46,708 nucleotides of DNA from Chloroflexota bacterium (GCA_016875995.1 VGOG01000004.1:1-46708); one strand, 5' to 3'; counted from the first letter of the stretch, positions 26,849 through 35,726 are shown. Translations and numbers: made by a program. The notes: generated by a model not told the origin, from the sequence alone.

Positions 26849-26877
26849 ATGATACCACGAAGTGCCTGTCCTGTCAA
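26849..26877 (-). promoter_or_regulatory. Sigma-A type promoter of the hrcA operon
   Basis: TTGACA (26872-26877), 17-nt spacer, TATCAT (26849-26854) on the minus strand, immediately upstream of CIRCE. Confidence 0.88.
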
Positions 26878-26949
26878 GTACTCTGATACCATTGCTGTTT
26901 CAAAGACCAGTGGTATAACGTTACCAAGCCAGCCTTCGGAAGCGGCTAT

Positions 26950-26978
26950 TTGGACAAACAAAGGAATGAGTGTATAAT
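26950..26978 (+). promoter_or_regulatory. Promoter of the solute-binding lipoprotein gene
   Basis: TTGGAC (26950-26955), 17-nt spacer, TATAAT (26973-26978), plus strand. It is divergent from the hrcA promoter and 84 nt before the GTG start. Confidence 0.75.
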
Positions 26979-27061
26979 AAGCGAGCCCTCTTTGGGGCGA
27001 CCATCTATTTATCGCTCGGACGATAGTTGAAGATGGCCTCGGCGATCCAGGAGAAGATGTA

Positions 27062-28432
27062 GTGGAAAACGAAACATCCTCGATGATTGGGCAATCTGAG
27101 CCATTAACTAAAGCCACCACCTCCAGGCTGATGGCAATTCTGTGCCTGGTCTGGTTACTGGCGGCAGTAGGGCTGGCAGGATGTAATTTCCTGGCCAAGT
27201 TGCCCCTCCCCTCTCCAGAGGAAACACCGACCGCTACCACCGTGCCTGGGGAGGCAACGCCCTCAGTATCTCCCACCCCCTCACGCCCCCCAGCAGTTTC
27301 TTCAGCTATTGCTCTAACCATCTGGACAACGGAGGAGTTCTCCCCTGAGGATGATGATAGCGGGCAGGTCCTGGCTCAGCAATGGCAAGCTTTCGAAGCT
27401 GCTCGTGCTAACGTGACCATCGAGTACGTCCTCAAGAAACCGTATGGCAAGGGGAGCATCCTCGATTTTCTCAGCACCTCCAGTGCAGCCGCTCCCACGG
27501 TATTGCCGGACCTGGTGATCCTGGACACTCTCGAGCTGGATGAGGCGGCCATGGCCGGGCTGATTCAACCTCTGGATGACCTCGTATCGAACGAACTGCA
27601 ACAGGACCTCTTCCCCTTCGCCCGGCACAGCTTTGACGGCCAGTTAATGGGCATCCAGTTCGAGGCCGACGTCGAACACCTCATCTACAACACCAACAAA
27701 ATAGACAGCCCACCGCTGACCTGGAGAGAGGTGATCTCTGACCAGATTGCCTACATCTTCCCCGCCGGCGGAGAGGGCGGTCTGGTCAACGACGCCTTCT
27801 TGATCCAGTATCTGTCCGCAGGTGGGCAGCTTCTCGACGAAGAGGGCAAACCGGCCCTCGATGAAGGAACCCTGGTCGAGGTGCTCCAGTTCTACGCTGA
27901 TGGCCTGGAGGCAGGGGCCATTCCGCCCGTGGTGCTGGATTTTGAGGACCTGAACGATTGCTGGGTGGTGTACGTGTCAGCCCAGGCGGCCATGTCTAAT
28001 ATCAGCTCTGCCAGGTACCTGGCGGACAGGGGAGTGCTCAAAAACACCTCTTTTGCTGCTATTCCTACCCGTGATGGCAATGCGGGCACCTTGAGCAAAG
28101 GGTGGGCCTTGGCCGTGGTGACGACAGACTTGGCCCGACAGGCCATTGCGGCCCAGTTCATCGAATGGTTACTGGAAGCGGAGAACAACGCCGATTGGAA
28201 CCTGGCTGCGGGCCACCTGCCCACCCGTCAGGCGGCTTTCGACCTCCTGGGCACGGCGGATCCGTACTTCACCTTCGCCCGACAGCAGTTGGAAAACGTG
28301 CACCCTCGACCAATGACCTCTGCCTACGAGAAAATAGGTCGAGCACTACAAAAGGCCGTCCAGGATGTCCTGACAGGCGAGGTTTCCCCGGAAGAGGCCG
28401 CCGAAACCGTCATGGCCGTTGTTGAACAATGA
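27062..28432 (+). CDS. Extracellular solute-binding lipoprotein (ABC sugar importer type)
   Basis: A 456-residue family-1 solute-binding protein. A signal sequence ends in a lipobox (LAGC, Cys41), followed by a Pro/Thr/Ser linker and the binding fold: ALTIWTTEEF near the start, LPDLVILDTLELDEAAMAGLIQPLDD, MGIQFEADVEHLIYNTNKI and AAIPTRDGN. It should capture a sugar or oligosaccharide outside the membrane. No permease genes are adjacent; the UgpC-type ATPase at 1422 might serve it. GTG at 27062 is used because AGGAG lies eight bases upstream; ATG at 27083 is possible. Confidence 0.8.
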   Translation: MENETSSMIGQSEPLTKATTSRLMAILCLVWLLAAVGLAGCNFLAKLPLPSPEETPTATTVPGEATPSVSPTPSRPPAVSSAIALTIWTTEEFSPEDDDSGQVLAQQWQAFEAARANVTIEYVLKKPYGKGSILDFLSTSSAAAPTVLPDLVILDTLELDEAAMAGLIQPLDDLVSNELQQDLFPFARHSFDGQLMGIQFEADVEHLIYNTNKIDSPPLTWREVISDQIAYIFPAGGEGGLVNDAFLIQYLSAGGQLLDEEGKPALDEGTLVEVLQFYADGLEAGAIPPVVLDFEDLNDCWVVYVSAQAAMSNISSARYLADRGVLKNTSFAAIPTRDGNAGTLSKGWALAVVTTDLARQAIAAQFIEWLLEAENNADWNLAAGHLPTRQAAFDLLGTADPYFTFARQQLENVHPRPMTSAYEKIGRALQKAVQDVLTGEVSPEEAAETVMAVVEQ

Positions 28433-28492
28433 AGAGAAGTACTGTCAAGTGCGTAACCGTCCACATCCCTATGAGATGTCGATGCCTAAGCT

Positions 28493-28521
28493 TTGACACC
28501 TTTTGATTCTCGGACTATAAT
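28493..28521 (+). promoter_or_regulatory. Consensus promoter of the DUF104/PIN/hexomutase unit
   Basis: TTGACA (28493-28498), 17-nt spacer, TATAAT (28516-28521): both boxes are consensus. It lies about 20 nt upstream of the antitoxin ATG. Confidence 0.88.
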
Positions 28522-28541
28522 TGGGCAGAAGGGAAGGAACT

Positions 28542-28904
28542 ATGAGTATATCCACGTGGGCTCGTTATCAGAATGGCGTTCTCAAACCCATCGGCACCCT
28601 GCCGCTGAAGGAAAATCAGCGTGTGCGAATCGTCGTGCTGCCTCAATTCCAAGAATTAGATGAGGTGGATGAGGCCCGGCTGGCGGAAATGCACCGTCGC
28701 GCCGACGAATGGCTGGCCCAACAGCCGCCGGATGCGGTGCAACCCGCCCCCAGGCTCTCCCCGGAAGAACAGCGTGCTTTCGAGGCCGAGTTCGATGAAA
28801 TTCTGAGAGAGATGCGCGCGCCGAATGTGGCCTTCTCAGAAGAAGAGGTTATGGCTGACGTAGCCGCAGCCCTGGCAGAAGTGCGTGCCGAGCAGGTCGA
28901 ATGA
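28542..28904 (+). CDS. DUF104 (AF2212-like) antitoxin
   Basis: A 120-residue protein whose N-terminal ~40 residues (WARYQNGVLKPIGTLPL, then ENQRVRIVVLPQ) match DUF104 antitoxins of PIN toxins. A long acidic helical tail follows. ATG at 28542 is chosen because GGAAGGAAC lies just before it. Its TGA overlaps the ATG of the PIN gene (ATGA), as usual for such pairs. Expression from a consensus promoter suggests that repression is by the protein itself. Confidence 0.75.
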   Translation: MSISTWARYQNGVLKPIGTLPLKENQRVRIVVLPQFQELDEVDEARLAEMHRRADEWLAQQPPDAVQPAPRLSPEEQRAFEAEFDEILREMRAPNVAFSEEEVMADVAAALAEVRAEQVE

Positions 28905-29362
28905 TCCGGGCCGTCGTCGATGCTAACGTGCTGGTCAGTGGTGCTATCGTGACCCATGGCGCTAGTGCCTTCATCATAGAGGCCATCAAGGGCCGTCAAT
29001 TCTTGTTCATCACGTGCCGACGGAACCTCCACGAGACCTACCGTGTGTTGGGTTATCAGCGGGTGCGCCGCAAATACCGGGTGCGCGACCGCGATCGCAA
29101 ACGGCTGATAGGGCGATTGGCTTTCATTGGCGAGTTCGTCGAACCAATTGGCGAGGTCCAGATATGCCGTGACCCCACGGACGACTATCTGATCGAGATG
29201 GCTATCCTGGGCCAAGCCACTCACCTGGTCAGCGGCGACGAGGACTTTCACGACGACCAGGTGCTGCTACGCTTTTTACAGGAGCGTGGTGTGACCGCCA
29301 TCCGCCCCGCAGACTTTGCCTTCCTCCTCCGTGAAAAGACTATCTCAGGAGACACAACATGA
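28901..29362 (+). CDS. PIN-domain toxin (COG1569 type)
   Basis: A 153-residue PIN ribonuclease: AVVDANVLVSGAI (first Asp), a Glu in the helix NLHETYRVLG, RDPTDDYLIEMAI and LVSGDEDF (further acidic ligands). It should cleave RNA when free of its DUF104 partner. The gene also overlaps the following hexomutase start by 4 nt (ATGA), so three genes are translationally coupled, which is odd for a toxin and a metabolic enzyme. Confidence 0.85.
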   Translation: MIRAVVDANVLVSGAIVTHGASAFIIEAIKGRQFLFITCRRNLHETYRVLGYQRVRRKYRVRDRDRKRLIGRLAFIGEFVEPIGEVQICRDPTDDYLIEMAILGQATHLVSGDEDFHDDQVLLRFLQERGVTAIRPADFAFLLREKTISGDTT

Positions 29363-30789
29363 CCATCAAGTTCGGCACCGACGGCTGGCGGGCCGTCATC
29401 TCTGACACTTTCACCTTTGCCAATCTGCGGCTGGTGGCCCAGGCCATCGCCGACTACGTGCTGGAGGAAGCCGGCGACGGCCAGCCTGAGGTGGTCATCG
29501 GTTTCGACACCCGCTTCCTCTCCGACCGCTACGCCACCGAGGTGGCCCGCGTCCTGGCCGGCAACGGCATCGTCGCCCACCTCACCCGCGCCGACGCTCC
29601 CACGCCGGCCATCTCCTACGCCGTCGTCCACAAGAAGGCCGCTGCCGGGGTGATGATCACCGCCAGCCACAACGCGCCACGCTACAATGGCGTCAAGCTC
29701 AAGGCCGCCTTCGGCGGGGCGGCGCTGCCGGAGCAGGCGGAGCGCATCGAAGTCTACCTGGCACGCAACCAGGAGATGGCTCGTGGGCCTAACGTGATGG
29801 ACTACCAGGTGGCGCTAGACCAGGGGCTCATCCAGCGCTTCTGTCCTGCCTGGGCCTACTACGAGCACCTCAGCCACGTGGTGGACCTGGACGTGATCTC
29901 GGCCGGTGAACTACGGGTGGTGGCCGATGCCATGTACGGCTCGGGCCGCAAGTGCATCGCCGACATGCTGGCCCGCACGCGATGCCGGGTGTACGAAATC
30001 CGCGGCGAGATGAACCCCGGCTTTGGCGGCATCCACCCCGAGCCGGTAGCCCATTACCTGAGCGCGTTGGGGGCAGCCATCCAGACCCACCACGCCGACC
30101 TGGGGCTGGCTACCGACGGGGACGGCGACCGCATCGGCGCGATGGACACCCACGGTAACTTCGTGGACCCCCATCACATCTTCGCCCTGGCCCTGCAGCA
30201 TCTGGTTGAGGAGCGGGGATGGAGCGGGACGGTGGTCAAGAGCGTCTCTACCACCCGTATGGTGGACCGGCTGGCCTCGCGCTATGGCCTGCCGTTGGTG
30301 GAGACGCCGGTGGGCTTCAACCGCATCGCCGACCACATGTTGAAAGGCAACGTGCTCATCGGTGGGGAGGAATCGGGCGGGCTCAGCATCAAGGGTCACA
30401 TCCCGGAAGGGGACGGCGTGCTGATGGGGCTGCTGCTGTTAGAGATCGTCGCGGCGGCCGGTGCTCCGCTGCACAAACTCGTGGCTGAGCTCCAGGCCGA
30501 CGTTGGCCCGGCCCACTATGCCCGCCACGATATCCCACTCCGCTCCCCTGTTGCCAAAAAAGAGGTGGTCGCCCGGCTTACCAGCGACGTGCCGGACTCC
30601 CTGGGGGGACAGGAGGTCGTCGAGGTGGAGCCCCTCGACGGGGTCAAGTACTTGCTGGCCGATGATTCCTGGCTCCTGATCCGCCCCTCAGGTACAGAGC
30701 CCGTGCTGCGCGTCTACGCCGAGGCCAGAAGTCCCGAAGATGTACGGAGCCTGCTGGAATTTGGGGAGAGTGTGGCCGCTATGGGCTAG
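29359..30789 (+). CDS. Phosphoglucomutase/phosphomannomutase family enzyme
   Basis: Alpha-D-phosphohexomutase of 476 residues that transfers phosphate between C1 and C6 of hexose phosphates. Motifs in order: FGTDGWRA at the N-terminus, active-site Ser in MITASHNAPRYNG, metal loop TDGDGDR, sugar loop GGEESGG and phosphate site RPSGTEP. Glucose, mannose or glucosamine specificity cannot be told from the motifs. The start overlaps the PIN toxin stop, so it is expressed from the toxin-antitoxin promoter unless another lies inside. Confidence 0.93.
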   Translation: MTIKFGTDGWRAVISDTFTFANLRLVAQAIADYVLEEAGDGQPEVVIGFDTRFLSDRYATEVARVLAGNGIVAHLTRADAPTPAISYAVVHKKAAAGVMITASHNAPRYNGVKLKAAFGGAALPEQAERIEVYLARNQEMARGPNVMDYQVALDQGLIQRFCPAWAYYEHLSHVVDLDVISAGELRVVADAMYGSGRKCIADMLARTRCRVYEIRGEMNPGFGGIHPEPVAHYLSALGAAIQTHHADLGLATDGDGDRIGAMDTHGNFVDPHHIFALALQHLVEERGWSGTVVKSVSTTRMVDRLASRYGLPLVETPVGFNRIADHMLKGNVLIGGEESGGLSIKGHIPEGDGVLMGLLLLEIVAAAGAPLHKLVAELQADVGPAHYARHDIPLRSPVAKKEVVARLTSDVPDSLGGQEVVEVEPLDGVKYLLADDSWLLIRPSGTEPVLRVYAEARSPEDVRSLLEFGESVAAMG

Positions 30790-30808
30790 AGTGAGGGGAT
30801 CCCAAATG

Positions 30809-30844
30809 AAAAAGGGGATGAAGTGACAGACTTCATCCCCTTTT
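30809..30844. terminator. Bidirectional intrinsic terminator
   Basis: A 15-bp perfect stem AAAAGGGGATGAAGT (30810-30824) / complement (30830-30844) with a five-base loop; T-tracts are available on both strands. It serves the hexomutase (plus) and the convergent MFS gene (minus), whose stop codon lies in the right arm. Confidence 0.92.
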
Positions 30845-32095
30845 CGTTGCCCTTTCGACTCCCTGGAGGGTGTGAGATGCGGCCACGCCAGCGGCGATGG
30901 TGATGACGCCGGCCGTTATGAAGACGGCCTGCACGCCAACCAGGTTGCCGAAGATACCAGAGAGGGCCATGGAGGCACTGGTGGAGGCGCCGATAACCAT
31001 GCTTACAGCGCTGCTCACCCGTCCCAGCTTCTCGTCGGGGACCAGACGCTGAGTCAGTGTAGCCAGGGCAGCACGGGCGACGACGATGCTCAGGCCAATA
31101 ATGGCTACGGCAACCAGGACGAGGGGATAGCTAGGAGCCACCGCGAAGGCAATGATAGCCAGCCCCAGGATCACCATACAGCCCCCCACAACCCGGTTGC
31201 TGTGCGAGTTAGAAGCAAAGCGGCCGATTATCGCTCCTCCAATAACTACCCCGAGCCCTTGGAATGCGTACAAGAAACCGAATCCTTCGGGCCCTATGCC
31301 CAATACTTGTTTGAGGTAAATGATCCCCAAGATCATGATGGCTCCAAAGCCCAAAGTGGCCACAGCCGTAGTGATCATAACGTGGAGCAGGCGGGAACTT
31401 TGCTTGATGAACAGCAATCCCTCTAGCAGTTGATTCCAGATGACTCGGGTTCCGGTCTTGTCCGGAGTAGAATTCACTGGCGGTATGTTCATAGCAGCGA
31501 CAGCCACAGCAGAGACAGCGAAAGAGAAGGAGTCGAAGATGAACGCGGAGGCCGGGCCAAGCCGACCGATGACCAAACCGGCTATGGATGCGCCCAAGAT
31601 CACGGAGATGATCTGACTGGCTTGAATCAGGGCGTTGGCCGTGAGTAAGATTTCACCGCTGACAATGACGGGGATGACAGCATTGCGGGCCGGGTTGGAG
31701 AAGACGCCCACCGTGACCATCACGAAGCTAACGATGTAAAGTATGTATAACTGATCCGCCCGTTGGACGAGGAGCAGGGCGAGGACCACCAGGCCGCGCA
31801 CGATGTCGGAGACAATCATTACCAACTTGCGGTCCAGGCGATCAACGAAGACCCCACCGATCAGGCCCAAGAAGAGCTGGGGCAAGGTAGCGACCAGGGC
31901 CAGTATTCCCAGAGCCAAGGGCGAGCCTGTGAGAGTGCTGATAACAAATATAATGCTGACGATGAGGAAGTTATCGCCTATCTGGGAGATGAGCAATCCT
32001 ATCCACAGGGCACGGAAATCGCGGTTGCGAAAAGCGCTGATGATGGCAGCCCTATCCCCTAGAAACTCCGTCGTTTGAGGTCGCTTTGAGCTCAT
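30833..32095 (-). CDS. MFS transporter
   Basis: A 420-residue major facilitator of the DHA3/MFS_3 type with about twelve membrane helices. RNRDFRALWIGLLISQIGD opens it, and the first cytoplasmic loop has GVFVDRLDRKLVM, a version of the family's GxxxDRxxRR motif. FSNPARNAVIPVIV is also typical. It is probably an exporter; the substrate is unknown. It lies downstream of the GNAT-like gene (65-nt gap). Confidence 0.85.
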   Translation of the reverse strand: MSSKRPQTTEFLGDRAAIISAFRNRDFRALWIGLLISQIGDNFLIVSIIFVISTLTGSPLALGILALVATLPQLFLGLIGGVFVDRLDRKLVMIVSDIVRGLVVLALLLVQRADQLYILYIVSFVMVTVGVFSNPARNAVIPVIVSGEILLTANALIQASQIISVILGASIAGLVIGRLGPASAFIFDSFSFAVSAVAVAAMNIPPVNSTPDKTGTRVIWNQLLEGLLFIKQSSRLLHVMITTAVATLGFGAIMILGIIYLKQVLGIGPEGFGFLYAFQGLGVVIGGAIIGRFASNSHSNRVVGGCMVILGLAIIAFAVAPSYPLVLVAVAIIGLSIVVARAALATLTQRLVPDEKLGRVSSAVSMVIGASTSASMALSGIFGNLVGVQAVFITAGVITIAAGVAASHTLQGVERATKRG

Positions 32096-32160
32096 AAACT
32101 GTCAGACCCCCAGATGAAAGTTGGAAGCTTGTCTGTGTTCATCTGTGCAAATCCGTGCCC

Positions 32161-33303
32161 CTACAAGTCCATCTCATAGATCCTATAGGTCTTGTAGACT
32201 TCTCCACCTATCCTCTGAATTATCCTGTTCATCATCACATTGTCTTCCAGGATCCACGACATCTCACATCGCTTATACCCCTTCCGGAAAGCCTCCTTAG
32301 CCGCCTCGACGTACATCAGGGCGTCAATGCCCCGCTCCCTGTATTCTTCGATGACACCCATTATCAATCCCCTGAGCATATCTATCTTTCGGCGGTACCA
32401 CAGGTACTTGATCCAGCCAAAGGGGAGAAGTCGCCCGTTCACGTGAAGCAGGGGTTGATTGACGTCGGGAAGGCCCACGAAGATGCCAACCGGCCTGTCG
32501 TCTACCTCGGCGACGAGGAGCAGGTCTGGATCCAGGAACTTTTTGAGACCGTGGGCCAAATGATCGAACTCTGCGTCGGTCATGGGCACAGCGCCCCAAT
32601 TCTTCTCCCAGGCCGAGTTGTAGACGGCCTTCGCCTTCTCCACCTCGGCGTCGAAGTCCTGCATGTTGATTTTGCGCACTCGCACTCCCGCCCTCTTTCG
32701 GGCAGCCTCTGCGACCCGCAGGAACTTAGGGGGTATATTCTCTACCTTATTGTTGAATATGTCTGTGCTGACGATGTAGGCGTAGAGATCCTTGGCCTTA
32801 ACGAAACCGCTCCGCTCGATGAAATCCACGTAATAGCGGGGGTTATAGGTCATCATCACTACCGGGCTGGAGTCGAAGCCATCTACCAAAAGACCGCACT
32901 CGTCATTGACGGACATGTTCATCGGGCCGCGGATAACATCCATGCCTTGGGCCTTGACCCAGTCCCTGGCGGTGGTCAGCAACCCATCGGCCACGGCGTA
33001 GTCTTCGATCACCTCGAACAGGCCGAAGAAGCCGGCCTTCTCTTCGTGGAAAGCGTTGTGGTTGTCGTTGATGATAGCGGCGATAGTGCCGACTGTCTCA
33101 CCATCCCGCTGGGCTAAGAACAGCTCTACCTCCGCGTGCTCGAAGAAGGGGTTCTTCTGAGGATCCAGGAAATCCTTCCGTTCACTGATAAGTGGAGGCA
33201 CCCAGTAAGGGTCATCCCGATAGACCCGCCAGGGAAACTTGATGAATTCCATCAGGTCTAATTTGTTCTCGACCTTCCTGATACGAAAGTGCGACGGTTC
33301 CAT
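32161..33303 (-). CDS. GNAT-fold acyltransferase-like protein (YghO type)
   Basis: A 380-residue protein resembling a group often annotated N-acetyltransferase or YghO. Features are PWRVYRDDPYWVPPLISERK near the N-terminus, FFEHAEVELFLAQRDGE, RGPMNMSVNDECGLLVDGFD in the middle and RGIDALMYVEAAKEAFRKGY near the end. The fold looks like two GNAT-type halves; no acceptor is known. AGGAGG precedes the ATG. The spacer to the PfkB gene is made almost wholly of a heptanucleotide array. Confidence 0.6.
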   Translation of the reverse strand: MEPSHFRIRKVENKLDLMEFIKFPWRVYRDDPYWVPPLISERKDFLDPQKNPFFEHAEVELFLAQRDGETVGTIAAIINDNHNAFHEEKAGFFGLFEVIEDYAVADGLLTTARDWVKAQGMDVIRGPMNMSVNDECGLLVDGFDSSPVVMMTYNPRYYVDFIERSGFVKAKDLYAYIVSTDIFNNKVENIPPKFLRVAEAARKRAGVRVRKINMQDFDAEVEKAKAVYNSAWEKNWGAVPMTDAEFDHLAHGLKKFLDPDLLLVAEVDDRPVGIFVGLPDVNQPLLHVNGRLLPFGWIKYLWYRRKIDMLRGLIMGVIEEYRERGIDALMYVEAAKEAFRKGYKRCEMSWILEDNVMMNRIIQRIGGEVYKTYRIYEMDL

Positions 33304-33314
33304 GAATGCCTCCT

Positions 33315-33358
33315 GTTCGCTATTCGCTATTCGCTATTCGCTATTCGCCATTCGCTAC
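33315..33358. repeat. ATTCGCT heptanucleotide array covering the PfkB stop codon
   Basis: About six copies of GCTATTC/GCCATTC in a row. On the minus strand the PfkB stop TAG (33355-33357) is the first heptamer's start (TAGCGAA). Unlike the TTGGAAG arrays it has no inverted arm. Confidence 0.88.
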
Positions 33359-34314
33359 AGTAATACATCCAGTGCCCGATCGTCGTCGAAGTGCTCTCGG
33401 AAACGGGTGACGAACTCGGCCAGGGTGTAGTGATGGCTCAGCGGGCCGGTCTGCTCCAGGACGTAGGTAGCCGCCAGCGTCCCCATCCGCCCCGCCAGGT
33501 TCCAGGAGAGGCCCAGGGCCAGCCCCTTGATCAGTCCTGCACGGAAGGCGTCCCCGATCCCGGTAGGGTCTTCGATTCGCCGGGGGGGCACCGCCGGGAT
33601 GTCGTAGACGTCCCTTCCCGCCCAGATGCGCGCCCCCTCCGCTCCCAAAGTGACGACGCAGGCGCAGGACGGGGTGTGGCGGATCGCTTCGGTGTTCAGG
33701 CCGGTCTTCTCCCGCAATAGTTCGATCTCGTAATCGTTGATCACCAGCAGGTAACACCCCTCGAGCCCCTTCCGCAGGTGCTCGCCAGTGAGGCGGACGA
33801 TCTGCTGACTGGGGTCATACAGGTAGGGGATGCCCAGTTCCTGGCACTCGGCAGCGTACTTCACCATCGCCTGGGGGTCGTTGGGGGAGATGACGACCAG
33901 GTCAATCTCGTCAGTCTCTAAGTCGTGGAAGGAAAGCTCCCGTGCGCGGGCCATCGCACCGGTGTAGAAACTGGCGATCTGGTGGCCACCCTGGTCAGTG
34001 TTGGCAAAGAAAGAGGCGGTGAACAGGTCAGGCTCATCGCGGATGAGCGAAGTATCCACCCCTTGTTGTTCCAGCCACTGGCGATATTCACCGAAGTCCT
34101 GCCCCGCCGTGGCCATAACCCGTGGGCGCTCGCCCAGCAGAGCCAGGTTGTAGGCGATGTTGGCCGCGCAGCCTCCCCGTTGTCGGCGCATCTCGTCCAC
34201 CAGGAAACTGAGGGAGAGGCGGTCCAGTTGGTCGGGCAGGATATACTCGGTGAACAGGCCCGGAAAGCTCATCAGATAGTCGTAGGCGATGGAACCGGTT
34301 ACGACGATGTTCAT
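33355..34314 (-). CDS. PfkB-family carbohydrate/nucleoside kinase
   Basis: A 319-residue ribokinase-fold kinase. MNIVVTGSIAYDYLMSFPG at the start, GGCAANIAYNLALLGERP, and the C-terminal anion hole and catalytic Asp in EDPTGIGDAFRAG define the family. It may be adenosine-kinase-like, but the substrate is open. ATG at 34314 is taken rather than the TTG nine bases upstream; neither has a good ribosome binding site, because a palindromic element lies just upstream. Confidence 0.86.
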   Translation of the reverse strand: MNIVVTGSIAYDYLMSFPGLFTEYILPDQLDRLSLSFLVDEMRRQRGGCAANIAYNLALLGERPRVMATAGQDFGEYRQWLEQQGVDTSLIRDEPDLFTASFFANTDQGGHQIASFYTGAMARARELSFHDLETDEIDLVVISPNDPQAMVKYAAECQELGIPYLYDPSQQIVRLTGEHLRKGLEGCYLLVINDYEIELLREKTGLNTEAIRHTPSCACVVTLGAEGARIWAGRDVYDIPAVPPRRIEDPTGIGDAFRAGLIKGLALGLSWNLAGRMGTLAATYVLEQTGPLSHHYTLAEFVTRFREHFDDDRALDVLL

Positions 34315-34332
34315 GCTGCTCAATAGGACTAG

Positions 34333-34427
34333 CTAGTTTCTGGTGCAAAACTCAGCAGAGGCGGCGCCCATGCCGCCGAATTGCCAGGCGTGGGAGCCTG
34401 GCCTGCCAGTTTCGCCACAAGAACTAG
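34333..34427. mobile_element. 95-bp palindromic MITE-like element at the sigma-factor stop
   Basis: Terminal inverted repeats CTAGTTTCTGGTGCAAAACT (34333-34352) and, imperfectly, its complement at 34408-34427, enclosing two smaller hairpins (GGCGGC...GCCGCC and GCCAGGC...GCCTGGC). A second copy in opposite window orientation is at 41510-41603. The right end supplies the TAG stop of the sigma-factor gene. Confidence 0.8.
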
Positions 34428-35611
34428 CCTAGATAGGTCTTGAGATGGCGGCTGCGCCGGGGGTGACGCAGCTTGCGTAAAGCTTCGCCCTCGATTTGGC
34501 GGATGCGTTCTCTGGTCAGGCCGAATTTCTGCCCCACTTCCTCCAGGGTATAGCTATGTCCGTCCTGGAGGCCGAAGCGCAGCCGTAGGATGCGCGCCTC
34601 CCTGGGGCTGAGGGTACTCAACACGTCCCCCATTGTCTCTGCCAACAGGCGTTGGTAGGCGGCTTCAGAGGGTGCGATGACCTTCTCGTCCTCGATGAAG
34701 TCCCCCAATTCGTTATCGTCCTCCTCGCCCACCGGTCTCTCCAAGGAGATGGGGCGCCGTGAGGCCCTGAGCATCCACTGCACCTTCTCTGGCTCCAGTG
34801 CGACCTCCTCAGCTATCTCTTCCGGGCTAGGTTGGCGCCCCAATTCCTGCTCCAATTCTCGCGCTATGCGGTATAGTTTTCGGATGCGATCGCTCATGTG
34901 CACCGGAACGCGGATAGTTCGCCCCTGCTCGGCCAGGGCTCGGGTGATGGACTGGCGGATCCACCAGGTGGCGTAGGTAGACAGGCGATGGCCTCGCCGG
35001 TGATCGAACTTTTCCACGGCCTTCATCAAACCGAGGTTGCCTTCCTGGATAAGGTCCAGGAAGGGCACTCCGTGGCCCAGATACCTCTTGGCTATACTAA
35101 CCACCAGCCTGGTGTTGGCCTTGATGAGATGCTGGCGGGCTTCTTCACCCCGCTCGATCTCCCGCATCAGCCTCTCCGTTTCCTCGAGGTCATGGCCGTC
35201 TCTAGCGAGGCGCCGTCGGGCCACCCGTCCATGCTCCACCTGCTGAGCCAGCTCTATCTCTTGCTCAGGTGTTAGAAGGGGCACGCGGGCCATCTCCTTG
35301 AGATACAAGGTGATGGTGTCGTCGGCAGCGATTTCGCTCAGGTCAAGGACCCCCTCCATATCCTCCACCAGGGCCGACGCCTCCCCTGTCTCTGCCTTCC
35401 TTCTTTCCTCTTTGGCCTCTTCCTCGCTTTCGTAGATATCAATGCCCTGGTCATGGAGGTAGACGAAGAGCTCTTCCAGTTGGGGAAGGTCCTTCTCTGC
35501 CCGGGGAAAGGCCTCTAATATCTCGGTAGAGGTGATGTACCCGCGCTTACTGGCCTTCTCCAGCAACTCTCGCGTTGTATTCGATTCCTCGCGACGTTTC
35601 AACTTTGCCAT
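34424..35611 (-). CDS. sigA: RNA polymerase sigma factor, RpoD/SigA type
   Basis: Sigma-70 of 395 residues. Region 1.2 carries DDTITLYLKEMARVPLLT; region 2 has AKRYLGHGVPFLDLIQEGNLGLMKAVEKFD and TYATWWIRQSITRAL; region 3 starts RTIRVPVHMSD; region 4 ends LTRERIRQIEGEALRKLRHP. The N-terminal ~90 residues correspond to a short region 1.1. This is the form of a primary or primary-like sigma. The stop codon lies in the terminal repeat of the MITE-like element. Confidence 0.93.
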   Translation of the reverse strand: MAKLKRREESNTTRELLEKASKRGYITSTEILEAFPRAEKDLPQLEELFVYLHDQGIDIYESEEEAKEERRKAETGEASALVEDMEGVLDLSEIAADDTITLYLKEMARVPLLTPEQEIELAQQVEHGRVARRRLARDGHDLEETERLMREIERGEEARQHLIKANTRLVVSIAKRYLGHGVPFLDLIQEGNLGLMKAVEKFDHRRGHRLSTYATWWIRQSITRALAEQGRTIRVPVHMSDRIRKLYRIARELEQELGRQPSPEEIAEEVALEPEKVQWMLRASRRPISLERPVGEEDDNELGDFIEDEKVIAPSEAAYQRLLAETMGDVLSTLSPREARILRLRFGLQDGHSYTLEEVGQKFGLTRERIRQIEGEALRKLRHPRRSRHLKTYLG

Positions 35612-35661
35612 TGGTTGGTTCGTTCTCGCCTTAGCCAGCGCGTTAATATGATCTCTCTACT

Positions 35662-35690
35662 ACTATATCACATGTCGCGTATATTATCAA
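35662..35690 (-). promoter_or_regulatory. Promoter of the sigma-factor gene
   Basis: TTGATA (35685-35690), 17-nt spacer, TATAGT (35662-35667), minus strand, about 50 nt before the ATG. Confidence 0.65.
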
Positions 35691-35726
35691 GTTTGGCTTG
35701 TGGCTACTGATTCACCTTGTTGACAA

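Noticed and set aside
34324-34332. Target-site duplication around the MITE-like element
   Set aside because: CTAG-rich ends are part of the terminal repeats themselves, so a duplication cannot be told from the element without an empty site.
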